Shown in pieces: positions 22,701-29,562 of a DNA stretch of 46,002 bases. The first letter of the stretch is position 1. Each line of letters begins with the position of its first letter. Source of the stretch: a virus; the IMG/VR virus record IMGVR_UViG_3300027833_000082, positions 1 to 46,002 of that record; one strand, written 5' to 3'. Both the position numbers and the translations under genes were made by a program. The notes beneath the pieces were generated by a model that saw only the letters and a program-made list of their open reading frames with translations, made no database searches and was not told the DNA's origin.

Positions 22701-23629
22701 TTAGGAAATAGTGTAGGCATTGCATAATACTTTCCATCTGCCTCGAAAGAAGTCATTAGTACAGTAGATGTAGTTCCGTCAGGATTTATCCTTCCAACTG
22801 TACGCAAGTTTTGCGCCTTATCTGACTGTCCATCAAAGTCTAAAAGTTCATTTGTTTGAAACTGCTCAAGAGCATTTGCACTTAAAAAGTTTTTTAATTT
22901 TTGAGATTGTAATATCTCTGTTTCTGTAGTAAAAGGGTCAAGGTTTATTGTTACTGTTTGGGTATTGTCAAAGTTTGACACAACCATAGAGTCTCCGAAA
23001 CCACTTTCTTCAAAAGTAAAACCATACTTCTGAAACTTATCTCTTAGCTTAGGAACAACCTCTTCTTCTTCTTGGTCAATAAGATTAGCATTTATAATTG
23101 ACAGGTCGTTCTGAAACTGCTCACCCTGAGTTAATAAAGACTGATTAATCTTAAGCTGCTCAAGCGCTGCTTCTTGGTCAAGCTTTTCTTGTTTTTGAAA
23201 ATCTTCCATGTCTATAGCCCTCTGAGTATCAAAGGCCTCTTTAGATTCTCTAGCTTCTACCTGAGCGATTACATCTGGAGGTTTTACTTCAGGAATAAGT
23301 GTGTTGTCTTGAACCTGTACTGGTGGCTGTTCTCTAACATCAGCCTCAGTGTCTTGTAAATTAAACTTATTCTTGAACTGCTCCAATAAACCAACTTCCG
23401 AATCTGATTCCGTAATATCTTTTTTTTTTACTGTCTTCGGAGGCTTTACTCCAATAAGAACGGAGTAGTCATCCTTAGACTGACGGTATCCTTGGCTTAC
23501 AAATAAACCAAACATATCATCCAATGCATTGGTGTTGTTAGCCATAAGCATTTTAAAGTCATCAATAGTTCCGTTGTAACCTTCTTGCTGAAATAATCCA
23601 AAAGAATCTATAATCGCTTGTTCGTTCAT
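13700..23629 (-). CDS. giant virion (ejection-type) protein with zinc-protease motif and polyvalent-protein features, 3309 aa
   Basis: Residues 8-62 hold two copies of a short repeat (DSFGLFQQEGYNGTIDDF and DMFGLFVSQGYRQSKDDY). Residues about 295-360 resemble a phage large-polyvalent-protein segment (AMPTLFPKNTEWYG ... DEAQRFAEGAW). Residues about 655-720 are a Gly/Ala-rich hydrophobic stretch. Residues about 1070-1240 are a low-complexity T/E/P linker with an internal repeat. TTIHEMGHVW (H2015, E2016, H2019) is a zincin-type HExxH motif. Long coiled coils follow to about 2500. Residues 3020-3070 (NDYNATQQSRRGADK ... NNIFVRAFTMFGSTLF) are typical of the C-terminus of such proteins. It is last in an order matching T7 gp14-gp15-gp16, so it is probably ejected into the host with the DNA. 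Confidence 0.78.
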   Translation of the reverse strand: MNEQAIIDSFGLFQQEGYNGTIDDFKMLMANNTNALDDMFGLFVSQGYRQSKDDYSVLIGVKPPKTVKKKDITESDSEVGLLEQFKNKFNLQDTEADVREQPPVQVQDNTLIPEVKPPDVIAQVEARESKEAFDTQRAIDMEDFQKQEKLDQEAALEQLKINQSLLTQGEQFQNDLSIINANLIDQEEEEVVPKLRDKFQKYGFTFEESGFGDSMVVSNFDNTQTVTINLDPFTTETEILQSQKLKNFLSANALEQFQTNELLDFDGQSDKAQNLRTVGRINPDGTTSTVLMTSFEADGKYYAMPTLFPKNTEWYGTSPDDWVEPEFAEAKKLAEERGEIFQFDTEDEAQRFAEGAWKDSHSTDVIGKKIYSEVGLNFKAEQAKYDEYLKVRDKIDFIEAQVGDFDNDYIEELTPEQRKQYKGLYVNGQLRDDTDVILSELKEKEAALYSEVSSEEMLELREKYDLLLQKKYSALAKEASGANYQALAYEDALQVESLSTFGVRLEDLTDIQPQNEQQAELLDKFKIQKVSLNAEKKHAANKYEMAKTFYSAKYDKTITDNFEEGAAAVYSELTKGLNDGNASEIILQLSTGMAFDFQSLDLDDEDDRRKAAEMIVALKTKNRGKKDSKALSRWNRAEGFRESMDAFIRNPKELALAMAANSIGMMLPYGAELVTGSTAVGAAYGGGTGAMAGGVGAVPGAIAGAATGLKVGMSLTALSMEYTNEYFAAMESNGYDVLNAKDVELAMQDDAVWALAKERGLKRGIPIALVDYLTAGLAGRVFQVGKVATRTKKIASQLAERAIFDPIGEMAGEALAQVVVGDELDFKEIAAEGIGGFGNNASMMVVNKLIDGRNNSNIELASKLTDINFIVNEKESDTRISAWTNNMVELGKINEDQGQRIQKNLGLSKDADNMLDFGASKNKPNNKKVKARLMELLSAKEEYSADTNRREVFGQKIKDINGEIAFILENKSLAPQENRAKIDAIFSPGVEVGDVRAELSQYVIDGKSYSKQEFLKRLGKMSVRELTKFNGKVANDEEVAKQLKDKIDAVQITETESVDARQQTEDSQGVGTGVPIQETTELEATETEQVEGTVAPTTKPETKRFQDSDVILKEETFTVTDEDGGRVVTTVRTNLDGSLRKAEVENFDADGNSLGKGRDISLADNNKVVEKGLTAEQLLTDRLVEGEVIEKTERSGTEINNPKKIAGLTTEQKQSLGIETNTTVAPTTKPETIVAVAPFFDTTIESAEQAQTLRDSEGYQQYRNNLTGIGQQLGLEVEVEEGIGGYKNDAGTEIVEISNRVVLKNATIEQAQEYAALAAALAPETQESSIAAEYVEEGSEKHNGNEYILNVSDTQGVMNALKKAKITDYSINEDTGEVSFINIFDFDNPELQDKIGIFVEELEANNITYEKQNYRAVNSVYVDQGKRKEILGRAASQRSTDRQTGSDIYNSLLQAIENDAKFEGITTEEYFPGFKELQASSIAAAQEVSDLESALDSKVDFRKKEDDTFTPVQDEVDAVTKAINNTQSGNISTNLVIKPEGSIDVSELNKRTDRKLPSIKNLSVIDGIPVVFTISDQLTTGDVVNVITGNTIGNLRGGLGFTGTEGNENAAWANTTEEEVNVLIAKAQQVFKDNKETFEAFWKANPEFNGLVPMPVVKMGEGSIRSNEASFRVLADNLSTVPKKNKVAALNVLKNVIAEKIQTRKSSIAEGGKSKTTIKNYEKEIKNFQNILDTISKDKIKSLEQVLSVDFLKQQVLPGREQLMSLITSGSVRRAGQPKKKVGTPSKPVIVSLLEGMDMNEAKRLTSIQEITDVITEPQLQAIPQRSIIALQGIDVLNPGIIQTNHPNYPVGPRGKTIGILEQPVSLVDTYPEAYKAAMAGLVKVDSKRDVVSKSKEKASKGKLKAGDLDAASVGTILTQKLGVQYGLPGLEFIGAVSEGSMDNVSKLNNFMNIAFPSVNISTDTETFNNVMESDGVKKYLKGDEVIYGVTVDGDIYLNPDVHNSQSALFNTTIHEMGHVWTDYLQTTKKGKTIYSQGVKLIEQTEEYQTQLKNFNGDKVKAANEAMAILIGNKGQTIADGAVKSEFTQWLLGMWNYIKSQFKMSKDLSVEEIQDLTLDQFIGTALADIFSGKEIKLKENQLKALKNPDAAFSKTDSMGVIIDKGRQNGFSDASIKQVLKGRGFKVADITAAMEVNVDAFTQLPEAFGRVEGGVKEGMQLFKDVRESLSKFITPEKTMAEVRQKAMELMKENAVYKAQPEQTQMELLTDFDKTLNTRANVVVQKEISALRNNLRQRKINSQNLKAAQIQLRNFIRKALPKSKTYTQAQINKLVSRVSKSTVDTFQADTEYVLNIVDQQKVKMKKSLVNDMLKLVKAKAMTAFTKSGKRRAKGLSKEGTAYFKAVKQILTADVDQLNEIQEKLQAESGEINSLIEKQLDGDTLTQKEQAKVNLALAMDTFGDVSNMSFEEVQGLMQQLKDVRADSIATFKSRRLARVEANKAMKAEADEQIKDTNPVLFDKDGNVLNENEKIARKNEIISHFRNFEIGKAFTALSEAMSFSNASEYIRNMKQIFQHLGTISNILDRVTDGKNFFTKNVYNALNRMDDLNNSGLYQTQKKLDDIANTIPGITNGIRDVYSKLNSGVHKLNLKRSDTGREYTDSFNADELMRIYALSLNDIQRRKLEAQGITPDVLAQIKNIIGPEAVEFTDKTVNFLSNEYFEGVNDVYSYVNDVNLGYVNNYFPTSTIQKDVKETMVSDGDFSGIFNAESAPAFKERVDVKADVNLHAGTFTNVLNNHVQTMEKYKAYAVGTKRLNALFKIDSVNALIDAMGVRGSIKKAINFAVNPNSGKDASLSVKLIAKLQTQFTGFALAFKAIQIAKQATSFINAFEDYSYFSKDSKVPNIVKKAVDYPMFMIDGAKVVLSLGKDLVGKKGAVREAMEISPTFRKRVEQGLEGDVYGLESGSQTFKKTALTGGRLKKAQAGFKTAAASPTIIGDVLGVMGYMINYKRNIANGMSKAEAVSAFNDYNATQQSRRGADKIPLQMNNNIFVRAFTMFGSTLFLQMNKVMQSTTNISRDISSKKVPRSKDTRSLALNLAVANVLFVGVSNIAKFIKGDDEDKQAALKKMAEAMMGLNLIYQLPFIGSAVEGFDVSGRVISGIKGEEYKKGRVFNDDVVNPIASVIQKYKKLTKGDENKVGAVVRALAEIAVGTQFDPFIGLYNYFGADSEEELDTATYDVLGISSSYRPENKGSKDTSMSKQDMKKFMPEVYEDLYGPGGALAPLEQIKKDERKRKRDLQKMMDEAMGLD
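19933..19964 (-). repeat. 32-bp direct repeat, copy A, inside the giant gene
   Basis: This copy is identical to 20323-20354, 390 bases (exactly 130 codons) away, so both are read in the same frame. They encode the linker text VAPTTKPET. They lie in the low-complexity region of the 3309-residue protein and mark a past duplication or a recombination point. Confidence 0.85.
20323..20354 (-). repeat. 32-bp direct repeat, copy B, inside the giant gene
   Basis: Second copy of the repeat at 19933-19964, in the same frame. Recombination between copies would remove or add 130 codons without a frameshift. Confidence 0.85.
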
Positions 23630-23643
23630 GTGTTTTTATTTAA

Positions 23644-25569
23644 TTAAGGTTTTCCGTTATATCCTGCCCCTACTCCTCCAGAGTTCACTGTTGTTCCTGC
23701 ACCACCAGCTGAACCGCTTGTACCACGTCCTGTTCTTTTTGTTGTACCTGTCCGCTTTTTCCCTTGGGTGGCTAGTGCCTGTGTTTTAAGACCTTTTTCA
23801 TTTTCCTGACTCTTCATTATGAAGTCTTTTATTTTATCTGCGTAGTCTGACTTAGTTATATCAATCTCTATCTCACCTCCACCTTTCATTTTAACCTTAA
23901 CAAATCTATCTTTATTACCTCCTACACCATAGGTTTCTGTTAGTGTAAAGTCTGCTGGTAAACTATCTTTAAAGGCCTTCACCATTTCACCATTAGCATT
24001 ATCAACAGGATTGCCGTTAGAGTCAGCATACGAAGCTCTACTTCCATCTATTTTTGCGTCTAACACAATTCTTCTGTAAGCCTCTTTAGTAGTTTCTTGT
24101 GTCTTAGTATCACCAGCACTAAAGCCTGTAGATGTCTCGTTACGTTTCTTAGTAAGGTCTAATCCTGAGGAATTTAGCACAGTATTTATATCAGTAATTT
24201 TATTCTTATCACCTAAAAAGAAGTTAGCGTTAGCTGTAATCCAAGCACTTTGGTCAAGCGGTGTTCCATCTGCACCTACCCATGGTCTTGTTTCTGAAGC
24301 TTTACCGTCAAGGTATGTTATAATTATATCATCTCCAGTTCTATCTATTGTATCAATGTTAGGGTTAATCCCTCTTAAGAAATCAGCAGCCTCTTGCACG
24401 CCAGCATCATCACCATAGAAAAGCTTACCTAAATTACTAACAACATTCTTATCCTTGTTTTCTTGGTCTCCTTTATTTATTTCTGCAGTACTTTCTTTAG
24501 GCTCGTTATATGTAGAGATTGTTTCCTCTCTGTCTATCTTATTTCTAAAGTTTGTTTGAACAGTCTTAAATATTAAGTCTTTTTGTTTCTTAGAAAATTC
24601 AGGAGTTATAGTTCCGCTTCCGTCATCCGTTAATAATACTAGGTTAGGGTCTTTAGCAGCTGCATCCTTATCAAAAGTAGGCATAAAGTTTTTACCTGTC
24701 TCTGGGTTTACAGACAAACTATTAGTAAGGACTGATAACCCATTTAAAGGGTTTGCTGATACATAGCCGTTAATCATATCTTTTTCCATGGTAAGAAAGC
24801 TGGATACAGCCTTTTCACCTGCTGTCCCTATCGTTCCACGCTTAGTAGAGTCTAAAAGCTTTGTTATATCCCCAGCATATGTTGGACCTCCAGCAGCTCT
24901 TATACTGGTTATAAATGTACCTAACCTGTCTGCTTCAGTAGTCATAGTTGCAGATACATCAAACACATCATATTTTTGTTTATATCTATTACGCAGCTGA
25001 TTTACAGTCATAAAGTCGTTAGGGTCTTTGCTCATTACTCTAGTTCCATTACCAGCATCAACCATCTTACCAATACTTACGCTTCCGTCTTCAGAGTTTA
25101 TGTAAGACTGTGAGTTCTTTAGGTTTGATAATCCTTCTATCTGCTCCATCAACCAAGACTCTACAACTTGACTCTCTCCATTTTCAAGTCTTTCCATTTT
25201 ACTAGTATACTCAGCTTGATACTCCTTAGATAAACCAAACAACTGTTTAGTTCCATCTGTTAAATTCTGACGAGCTACGGTATAATCTCTGTCTTTCATT
25301 ACACCACTCTTTAATAACCTGTCTTGAATTAATCGCATACGTGAAGCGTCAGCTGCATGACCTAAAGCAAAAGCATTAGCAGTCTTGAAGTCTCCAGAAG
25401 GAGCGTCATTAAGTATGTCTTGATATTCTCTTGTAGAGGCATCAAAAGCATCTCTCTTTGCCTGCCTTGCAGCACTTGCATCAAGTAGGGTTTTTGACAA
25501 GTTAGCACCTATCTCTTGCCAGTTCACACCAGCTGCGTTTTCTCTTTCTACGTATCCGTAATAACTCAT
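23644..25569 (-). CDS. internal virion / ejection-type structural protein, 641 aa
   Basis: It lies between a small TM-containing protein and the giant protein, in the position of T7 gp15. The N-terminal part (about 1-130) is helical and rich in Ala, Asp and Arg (LLDASAARQAKRDAFDASTREY). The C-terminus is a basic, Gly/Ser-rich tail (TGTTKRTGRGTSGSAGGAG). There is no enzyme motif or membrane segment. The start follows AAATAAAAACAACAACACATG, nearly the same leader as the giant gene downstream, 14 bases away. Assignment rests on context. Confidence 0.66.
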   Translation of the reverse strand: MSYYGYVERENAAGVNWQEIGANLSKTLLDASAARQAKRDAFDASTREYQDILNDAPSGDFKTANAFALGHAADASRMRLIQDRLLKSGVMKDRDYTVARQNLTDGTKQLFGLSKEYQAEYTSKMERLENGESQVVESWLMEQIEGLSNLKNSQSYINSEDGSVSIGKMVDAGNGTRVMSKDPNDFMTVNQLRNRYKQKYDVFDVSATMTTEADRLGTFITSIRAAGGPTYAGDITKLLDSTKRGTIGTAGEKAVSSFLTMEKDMINGYVSANPLNGLSVLTNSLSVNPETGKNFMPTFDKDAAAKDPNLVLLTDDGSGTITPEFSKKQKDLIFKTVQTNFRNKIDREETISTYNEPKESTAEINKGDQENKDKNVVSNLGKLFYGDDAGVQEAADFLRGINPNIDTIDRTGDDIIITYLDGKASETRPWVGADGTPLDQSAWITANANFFLGDKNKITDINTVLNSSGLDLTKKRNETSTGFSAGDTKTQETTKEAYRRIVLDAKIDGSRASYADSNGNPVDNANGEMVKAFKDSLPADFTLTETYGVGGNKDRFVKVKMKGGGEIEIDITKSDYADKIKDFIMKSQENEKGLKTQALATQGKKRTGTTKRTGRGTSGSAGGAGTTVNSGGVGAGYNGKP

Positions 25570-25597
25570 GTGTTGTTGTTTTTATTTGCTACTTCTA

Positions 25598-26494
25598 TTA
25601 TTGAAAGTTACCGCTTAATTGAGACATAATCATATTTCTCTGAGCAGGTGTATACATTTGCAGCTGTAACTGAAACTCTGCTGGGCTTAATTTGGACAAT
25701 TGGTCAAAGCTTGTTATGGCAGTGTCTTGCATTGCAGTACCATCTGCGTTCATTACCTGAGTAGTTCCAAGGCTACCAAATTTATCTGCGTCATAGCTTA
25801 ACCCACCAACATTAGATTGAAACTGTCCTTCGCTATATTGGTTATTAAACTCTTTACGTGTTCCACCCCCTGCCAAAAACTCCTTTCTTGCATCCTTCTT
25901 AAAGTCTCTCTGCATTCCTGCAACCTGCCTAGCGTCCTTGCTTCTTGAGTAGGTGGGAACCATAGCTAAACCTTGTTGAGCTACATTAGCAACACCTGCA
26001 AAAGCTTCTTGCTTTAACTGAGCGCTTGCGTCAGAAGCCTCGGCTGCGGCTCTCTGAGCACCACCAGCTTCACCTAATTTTATCTGAGTTCTAATATCAC
26101 TTTTTCTTGTGGCCTCATCTGCAGAAAGCTTTTCTAAATCTCCTAGGTCAGTGCCCATAGCTGTCCTTATTTGTCCAGCAGCTTCTAAATTACCTGCTTG
26201 AACTCTATTAGCTCCAGCAATTGCTCCACGCTGGTCGCCCTCTCTGTTAGCTGCCATTTGAGTTGCTACCTGCGCATCAACCTGGTCTTCCATTATTTCG
26301 TAAGCTTCTTTGTTAATTGAAAGAGCATCCATTTCGTTTTTAGTAAGTTCCTTTTCAACTTCAGCCATAGCCATAGCCGCTGCTCTTTCTGCATCTCTCG
26401 CTGCTCTTTTTTGTTTTGCAGCTCCTGCGAAACTCATTGCTGTTGTTCCTACTGAAAGTGCTAATCCTCCTATTGCTACTATTGCTCCTGACAT
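25598..26494 (-). CDS. internal virion protein, gp14-like, with N-terminal membrane segment, 298 aa
   Basis: The N-terminus GAIVAIGGLALSVGTTAMSF is a Gly/Ala-rich hydrophobic helix. It is followed by a long Ala/Arg/Glu-rich coiled-coil region (residues about 25-170) and a Gln-rich end. This is the layout of T7 gp14-type internal proteins that form a channel in the outer membrane. It starts at ATG after AAATTATT and overlaps the upstream cupin gene by 16 bases. It is the first of the three ejection-type genes. Confidence 0.66.
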   Translation of the reverse strand: MSGAIVAIGGLALSVGTTAMSFAGAAKQKRAARDAERAAAMAMAEVEKELTKNEMDALSINKEAYEIMEDQVDAQVATQMAANREGDQRGAIAGANRVQAGNLEAAGQIRTAMGTDLGDLEKLSADEATRKSDIRTQIKLGEAGGAQRAAAEASDASAQLKQEAFAGVANVAQQGLAMVPTYSRSKDARQVAGMQRDFKKDARKEFLAGGGTRKEFNNQYSEGQFQSNVGGLSYDADKFGSLGTTQVMNADGTAMQDTAITSFDQLSKLSPAEFQLQLQMYTPAQRNMIMSQLSGNFQ

Positions 26495-27006
26495 AATAAT
26501 TTTTTATTTAATATAACGTGCTCAGGAAGGTCTTTGTAATTTTCTGTATATACCTCATCCTCAGCATCTTTTATTGTTTTTGCGTCTGTCCTGTAAACAC
26601 AAACCCAGGTCGTGTCTTCATGTATGTAAGCTACTCTTTGAGTTCCTATCTCAGTCATTACTTTCATTGGTGATTTAATTCTTTTTACCTCTCCACTATC
26701 TAATAAAACTGACATCTCTCCTTTTAAAAAAAAAGAAGGATGACTTTGTTTATGAATAAAGCTAACCACTAATGTTCCCTTAGGCATAAATATTTCTCTA
26801 GTATATAACCCATCTTTTAAATGATGATTCAAAGGCATTATCTTCTCCATTTCTGATGTATGATGCTTTACTGAACCTTCGTGGGCTATAAGATTTTGTT
26901 TAAATTCATTAATGTTATCCCAAAGAAGCCCCCTGTTTTGGTGGACGTAATCTAATATTTCCTCAGGCTTATTTTCTTTTCTTTTAAATATACTTAATAT
27001 ACCCAT
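26479..27006 (-). CDS. cupin-fold virion-region protein, 175 aa
   Basis: Residues about 55-145 show the cupin layout: NHHLKDGLYTREIFMPKGTL, then FIHKQSHPSFFLKGEMSVLL, GEVKRIKSPMKV, and GTQRVAYIHEDTTWVCVYRT. Histidines lie where cupins bind metal. This type occurs in many phages near tail genes, where its role is unknown. Possibilities are sugar binding, tail decoration or protein stabilisation. The N-terminal 50 residues are helical. A TATCTTTG element lies just upstream. Confidence 0.75.
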   Translation of the reverse strand: MGILSIFKRKENKPEEILDYVHQNRGLLWDNINEFKQNLIAHEGSVKHHTSEMEKIMPLNHHLKDGLYTREIFMPKGTLVVSFIHKQSHPSFFLKGEMSVLLDSGEVKRIKSPMKVMTEIGTQRVAYIHEDTTWVCVYRTDAKTIKDAEDEVYTENYKDLPEHVILNKKLLCQEQ

Positions 27007-27014
27007 AACTTTTA

Positions 27015-27022
27015 CAAAGATA
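27015..27022 (-). promoter_or_regulatory. candidate -7 promoter element TATCTTTG before the cupin gene
   Basis: Reading leftward, TATCTTTG (matching TAnnTTTG) ends 8 bases before the ATG of the cupin gene (27006). A transcript would have a very short leader or none. No TTTG-type -33 box is found at the right distance, so it is tentative. It could boost expression of the cupin and ejection proteins. Confidence 0.4.
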
Positions 27023-27028
27023 TGAATT

Positions 27029-27829
27029 TTAAGGGAAACTTTTGAATGCCTGACTTTTTACTGCAAATAATTCTGTCGATGAAGTGTTTTCGTTGGTTAA
27101 TGTAAATTCACAAAAGTGACCCATCACTCCTTGAGACTCTGCAATTGAATTTTTTATGTATAAAAAGTATTCATTTACACCAGGGATTGGCACGCTTCCA
27201 GGAATTAAAGTATTAATAGTTACTGTAGATGTTCCGTCATTTTGATTTACTAAAGACGTTACCTCTCCTGCTAAATTAGGGGTATATAAACTACCTATTA
27301 GCAATCCAAAATAAAAGGCATCTCCTACAGATAAAATAGAACCTATAGTAGTAGGCGGTATAAACGTAATAGCTGCAGTTCCAGCGCCAATAACAACGTT
27401 GTCACTACTACCAACGCCTGTCAAAGAACGTAATGAGTATTGCTCGTTAATAGCAGGTACACCTCCAGAATTTCTTATAAATGCAAACCAGTCAGATTCT
27501 TTTTGTTCAAAGTAGTCTTCATTAATAAACCCAGTTGTTTGCAAGTCGGTAACAAAAGTTCCTGCCCAAGAATCGTCACCCTCTAAAGCAATTGTTTTAA
27601 ACTTCTTATTATCTAAAGGAGACTCGTTAAAAACACTTGTTAATGTTGACTTGCCTTGTATCCCATAAAAATTATTTCTAGGCACATTATCTGCATTGTG
27701 CTGATATAAGTTCCCTGATTTAAAAGTGAATAAAAACTGATTCATTCCCTTTATTGCTTCAGGAAAGTAAGAATAAAATGACGGCCATCCCTTGGCAGAT
27801 TCACTATATGTTACTGTGTAATTTTCCAT
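27029..27829 (-). CDS. phage structural protein of Bacteroidota phages, probably tail/baseplate, 266 aa
   Basis: The opening YSESAKGWPSFYSYFPEA and IKGMNQFLFTFKSGNLYQHN are typical of a tail-module protein common in Bacteroidota phages. Residues 130-235 are beta-rich with Val/Thr/Gly turns, and the end again forms strands. The protein sits between the adhesin-like gene and the cupin. No enzyme motif is seen. Its exact place in the virion is unknown. Confidence 0.65.
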   Translation of the reverse strand: MENYTVTYSESAKGWPSFYSYFPEAIKGMNQFLFTFKSGNLYQHNADNVPRNNFYGIQGKSTLTSVFNESPLDNKKFKTIALEGDDSWAGTFVTDLQTTGFINEDYFEQKESDWFAFIRNSGGVPAINEQYSLRSLTGVGSSDNVVIGAGTAAITFIPPTTIGSILSVGDAFYFGLLIGSLYTPNLAGEVTSLVNQNDGTSTVTINTLIPGSVPIPGVNEYFLYIKNSIAESQGVMGHFCEFTLTNENTSSTELFAVKSQAFKSFP

Positions 27830-27838
27830 ATTTTATTT

Positions 27839-29548
27839 TTACGTTGGGGGGATGCAAGTTTGTATGTTACTTACAACTCCGTTTGTTACTGTAATATATT
27901 GACCGTTATCCATTAAATAGTTTTGGTCTGTAGCCCTAGTCACTCCGTCATGGTCTAAGAAAATAGGGTTGTTTAGAACAGGATAAGCATTGACTGCATT
28001 AAAAAATCTTGCAAAGAAAAAAGTTCCTGTTACAGGTTGACAGAAAGTAGTAGAACCAATAGCATTAGCCGTAAAGCTAGGTAAAGCCGCAGGACACTCT
28101 ACTGTCAAAAACCATCCTGTACTTGCGCATGGACCTAAAACCTCTATAGACACAGTCCCTGGTGATGCGTTTGGCTTAGGTATAACCATAAGATTATTTT
28201 GAGCCTGACCTCCTCTAATATCATCTCCTGCATTAATTGTTATAGTTCGAGTAGAAGGGGTATCTGGTATCCATCCATTTGAGTCATAGCCATTAAAAGC
28301 GTTATAAACACTTGTATTAGGTGTAGCTGGAACACAAGTGTCTGTAGGGTCTCCTAGTATAGTAAAGGCATTTGCCACACCACTAGTAGACTGTAAGTTT
28401 CCATCTGAAGCGCTTGATAGTCTATTGTAAAAAACACCATCATATAATACTCTTATTCCGTCAGGAATATCTGCAGGATTAAAATAAACTATAATAGCTC
28501 CAGTATCTGACACTGTAGTTCCTGCATCTATATCTAATTGATATACACCTCTTGCTCCTTGTGGGGGAACCAAAGTTCCTCCACATGGAAGTCCTGCTGG
28601 AGTACATGTTCCAGTAGCTATAACAATACCATACTGTATTTCAATATATGTACTGTCAGCTAATATTACAAACTGACTAGTTGCCGTATTGTTTATTGCT
28701 GTACCTCCACCATCATCTAGAAACACGTAGTTCCCAATACCTGGGGTTGCTAATGTTTCAGGAGTAAATGTTATTGGAAATGTTGCTGTCGTAGTTGCGT
28801 TTTGTGCAAAGTAATAATTTATTGTTGCAGCAGCACAAGTGTCATCTGCTTGAATTCCAGAACCTAAAAAACTATCTAGTTGAATAGGACAGTCTGTTTG
28901 AAAAGAAAAAAACGTTCCTTGGATTGGCGCATAAAAATCAACATTTAAAGTACTAACACTAGTTGAGTTTTTAGGAATAACCTGAGTATAAACTCTTGTT
29001 CCTCCACCTCTAAGGTCTAGCTGATTTGCAGTAACTGTAATAGGCTGAGAATTTCCACTTGGTATATATGAACCGTCAGTTTGTATAGTGTATATTGGAA
29101 GAGATGTAGTGCTTACTGGCGTATTGTTATTTGAACCATAGTATGTCGGCTGACCTAATGGGGTGTTAAGCCCTACTGGTCCTCCTACGTTTCCTATGTA
29201 TGTGAGCTGATTATATGTCTGCCCATTATACGTAACCAGAACTCCATCTGGAATCAGGTTTCCAACAATAGAGTAAATTACTACTGCACCTGTATTTGGT
29301 CCTCCACTAATTTGACCTAAGAAAGTTCCGTTTATATCCTGAGATTCTCCTGCAACATTACCACAAGGCAAAGCACATTGTGGACAAGGCTGAGCTGGCA
29401 ATAGAACACAGTTAAGTAGTTCACGCACAATTATGCCATTTGAATATAATCCGTTAGGAGCGCAAACATTCATTTCATCATCAGCAAAAATTGCCGTTGA
29501 GCTCGCTAAGTCTGGTCCGTTTAAATAATATGTTCCTGATACTGCCAT
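27839..29548 (-). CDS. cysteine-containing duplicated adhesin/tail-spike-like protein, 569 aa
   Basis: The N-terminal 55 residues (GTYYLNGPDLASSTAIF ... GLYSNGIIVRELL) precede two homologous modules of about 250 residues at about 60-313 and 319-565. Matching landmarks include PCGN/PCGG, GAVVIYSIV/GAIIVYFNP, IPDGVLVTYNGQTYNQL/IPDGIRVLYDGVFYNRL and VIPKNST/VIPKPNA. Both modules end in a YIEIQYGIV/YITVTNGVV strand and a cysteine. It is beta-rich, Thr/Asn/Gly-rich and has no enzyme motif, as expected for a surface-exposed tail protein that may bind the host. Its end resembles that of the upstream 1615-residue protein. Confidence 0.68.
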   Translation of the reverse strand: MAVSGTYYLNGPDLASSTAIFADDEMNVCAPNGLYSNGIIVRELLNCVLLPAQPCPQCALPCGNVAGESQDINGTFLGQISGGPNTGAVVIYSIVGNLIPDGVLVTYNGQTYNQLTYIGNVGGPVGLNTPLGQPTYYGSNNNTPVSTTSLPIYTIQTDGSYIPSGNSQPITVTANQLDLRGGGTRVYTQVIPKNSTSVSTLNVDFYAPIQGTFFSFQTDCPIQLDSFLGSGIQADDTCAAATINYYFAQNATTTATFPITFTPETLATPGIGNYVFLDDGGGTAINNTATSQFVILADSTYIEIQYGIVIATGTCTPAGLPCGGTLVPPQGARGVYQLDIDAGTTVSDTGAIIVYFNPADIPDGIRVLYDGVFYNRLSSASDGNLQSTSGVANAFTILGDPTDTCVPATPNTSVYNAFNGYDSNGWIPDTPSTRTITINAGDDIRGGQAQNNLMVIPKPNASPGTVSIEVLGPCASTGWFLTVECPAALPSFTANAIGSTTFCQPVTGTFFFARFFNAVNAYPVLNNPIFLDHDGVTRATDQNYLMDNGQYITVTNGVVSNIQTCIPPT

Positions 29549-29562
29549 TTTATTTTATTTTA

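Noticed and set aside
13700-23629. A phage RNA polymerase as the identity of the giant protein, as in crAss-like phages
   Set aside because: No DxDGD-like catalytic motif was seen. The HExxH motif, Gly/Ala-rich segment and C-terminal polyvalent-type text fit an ejected virion protein better.
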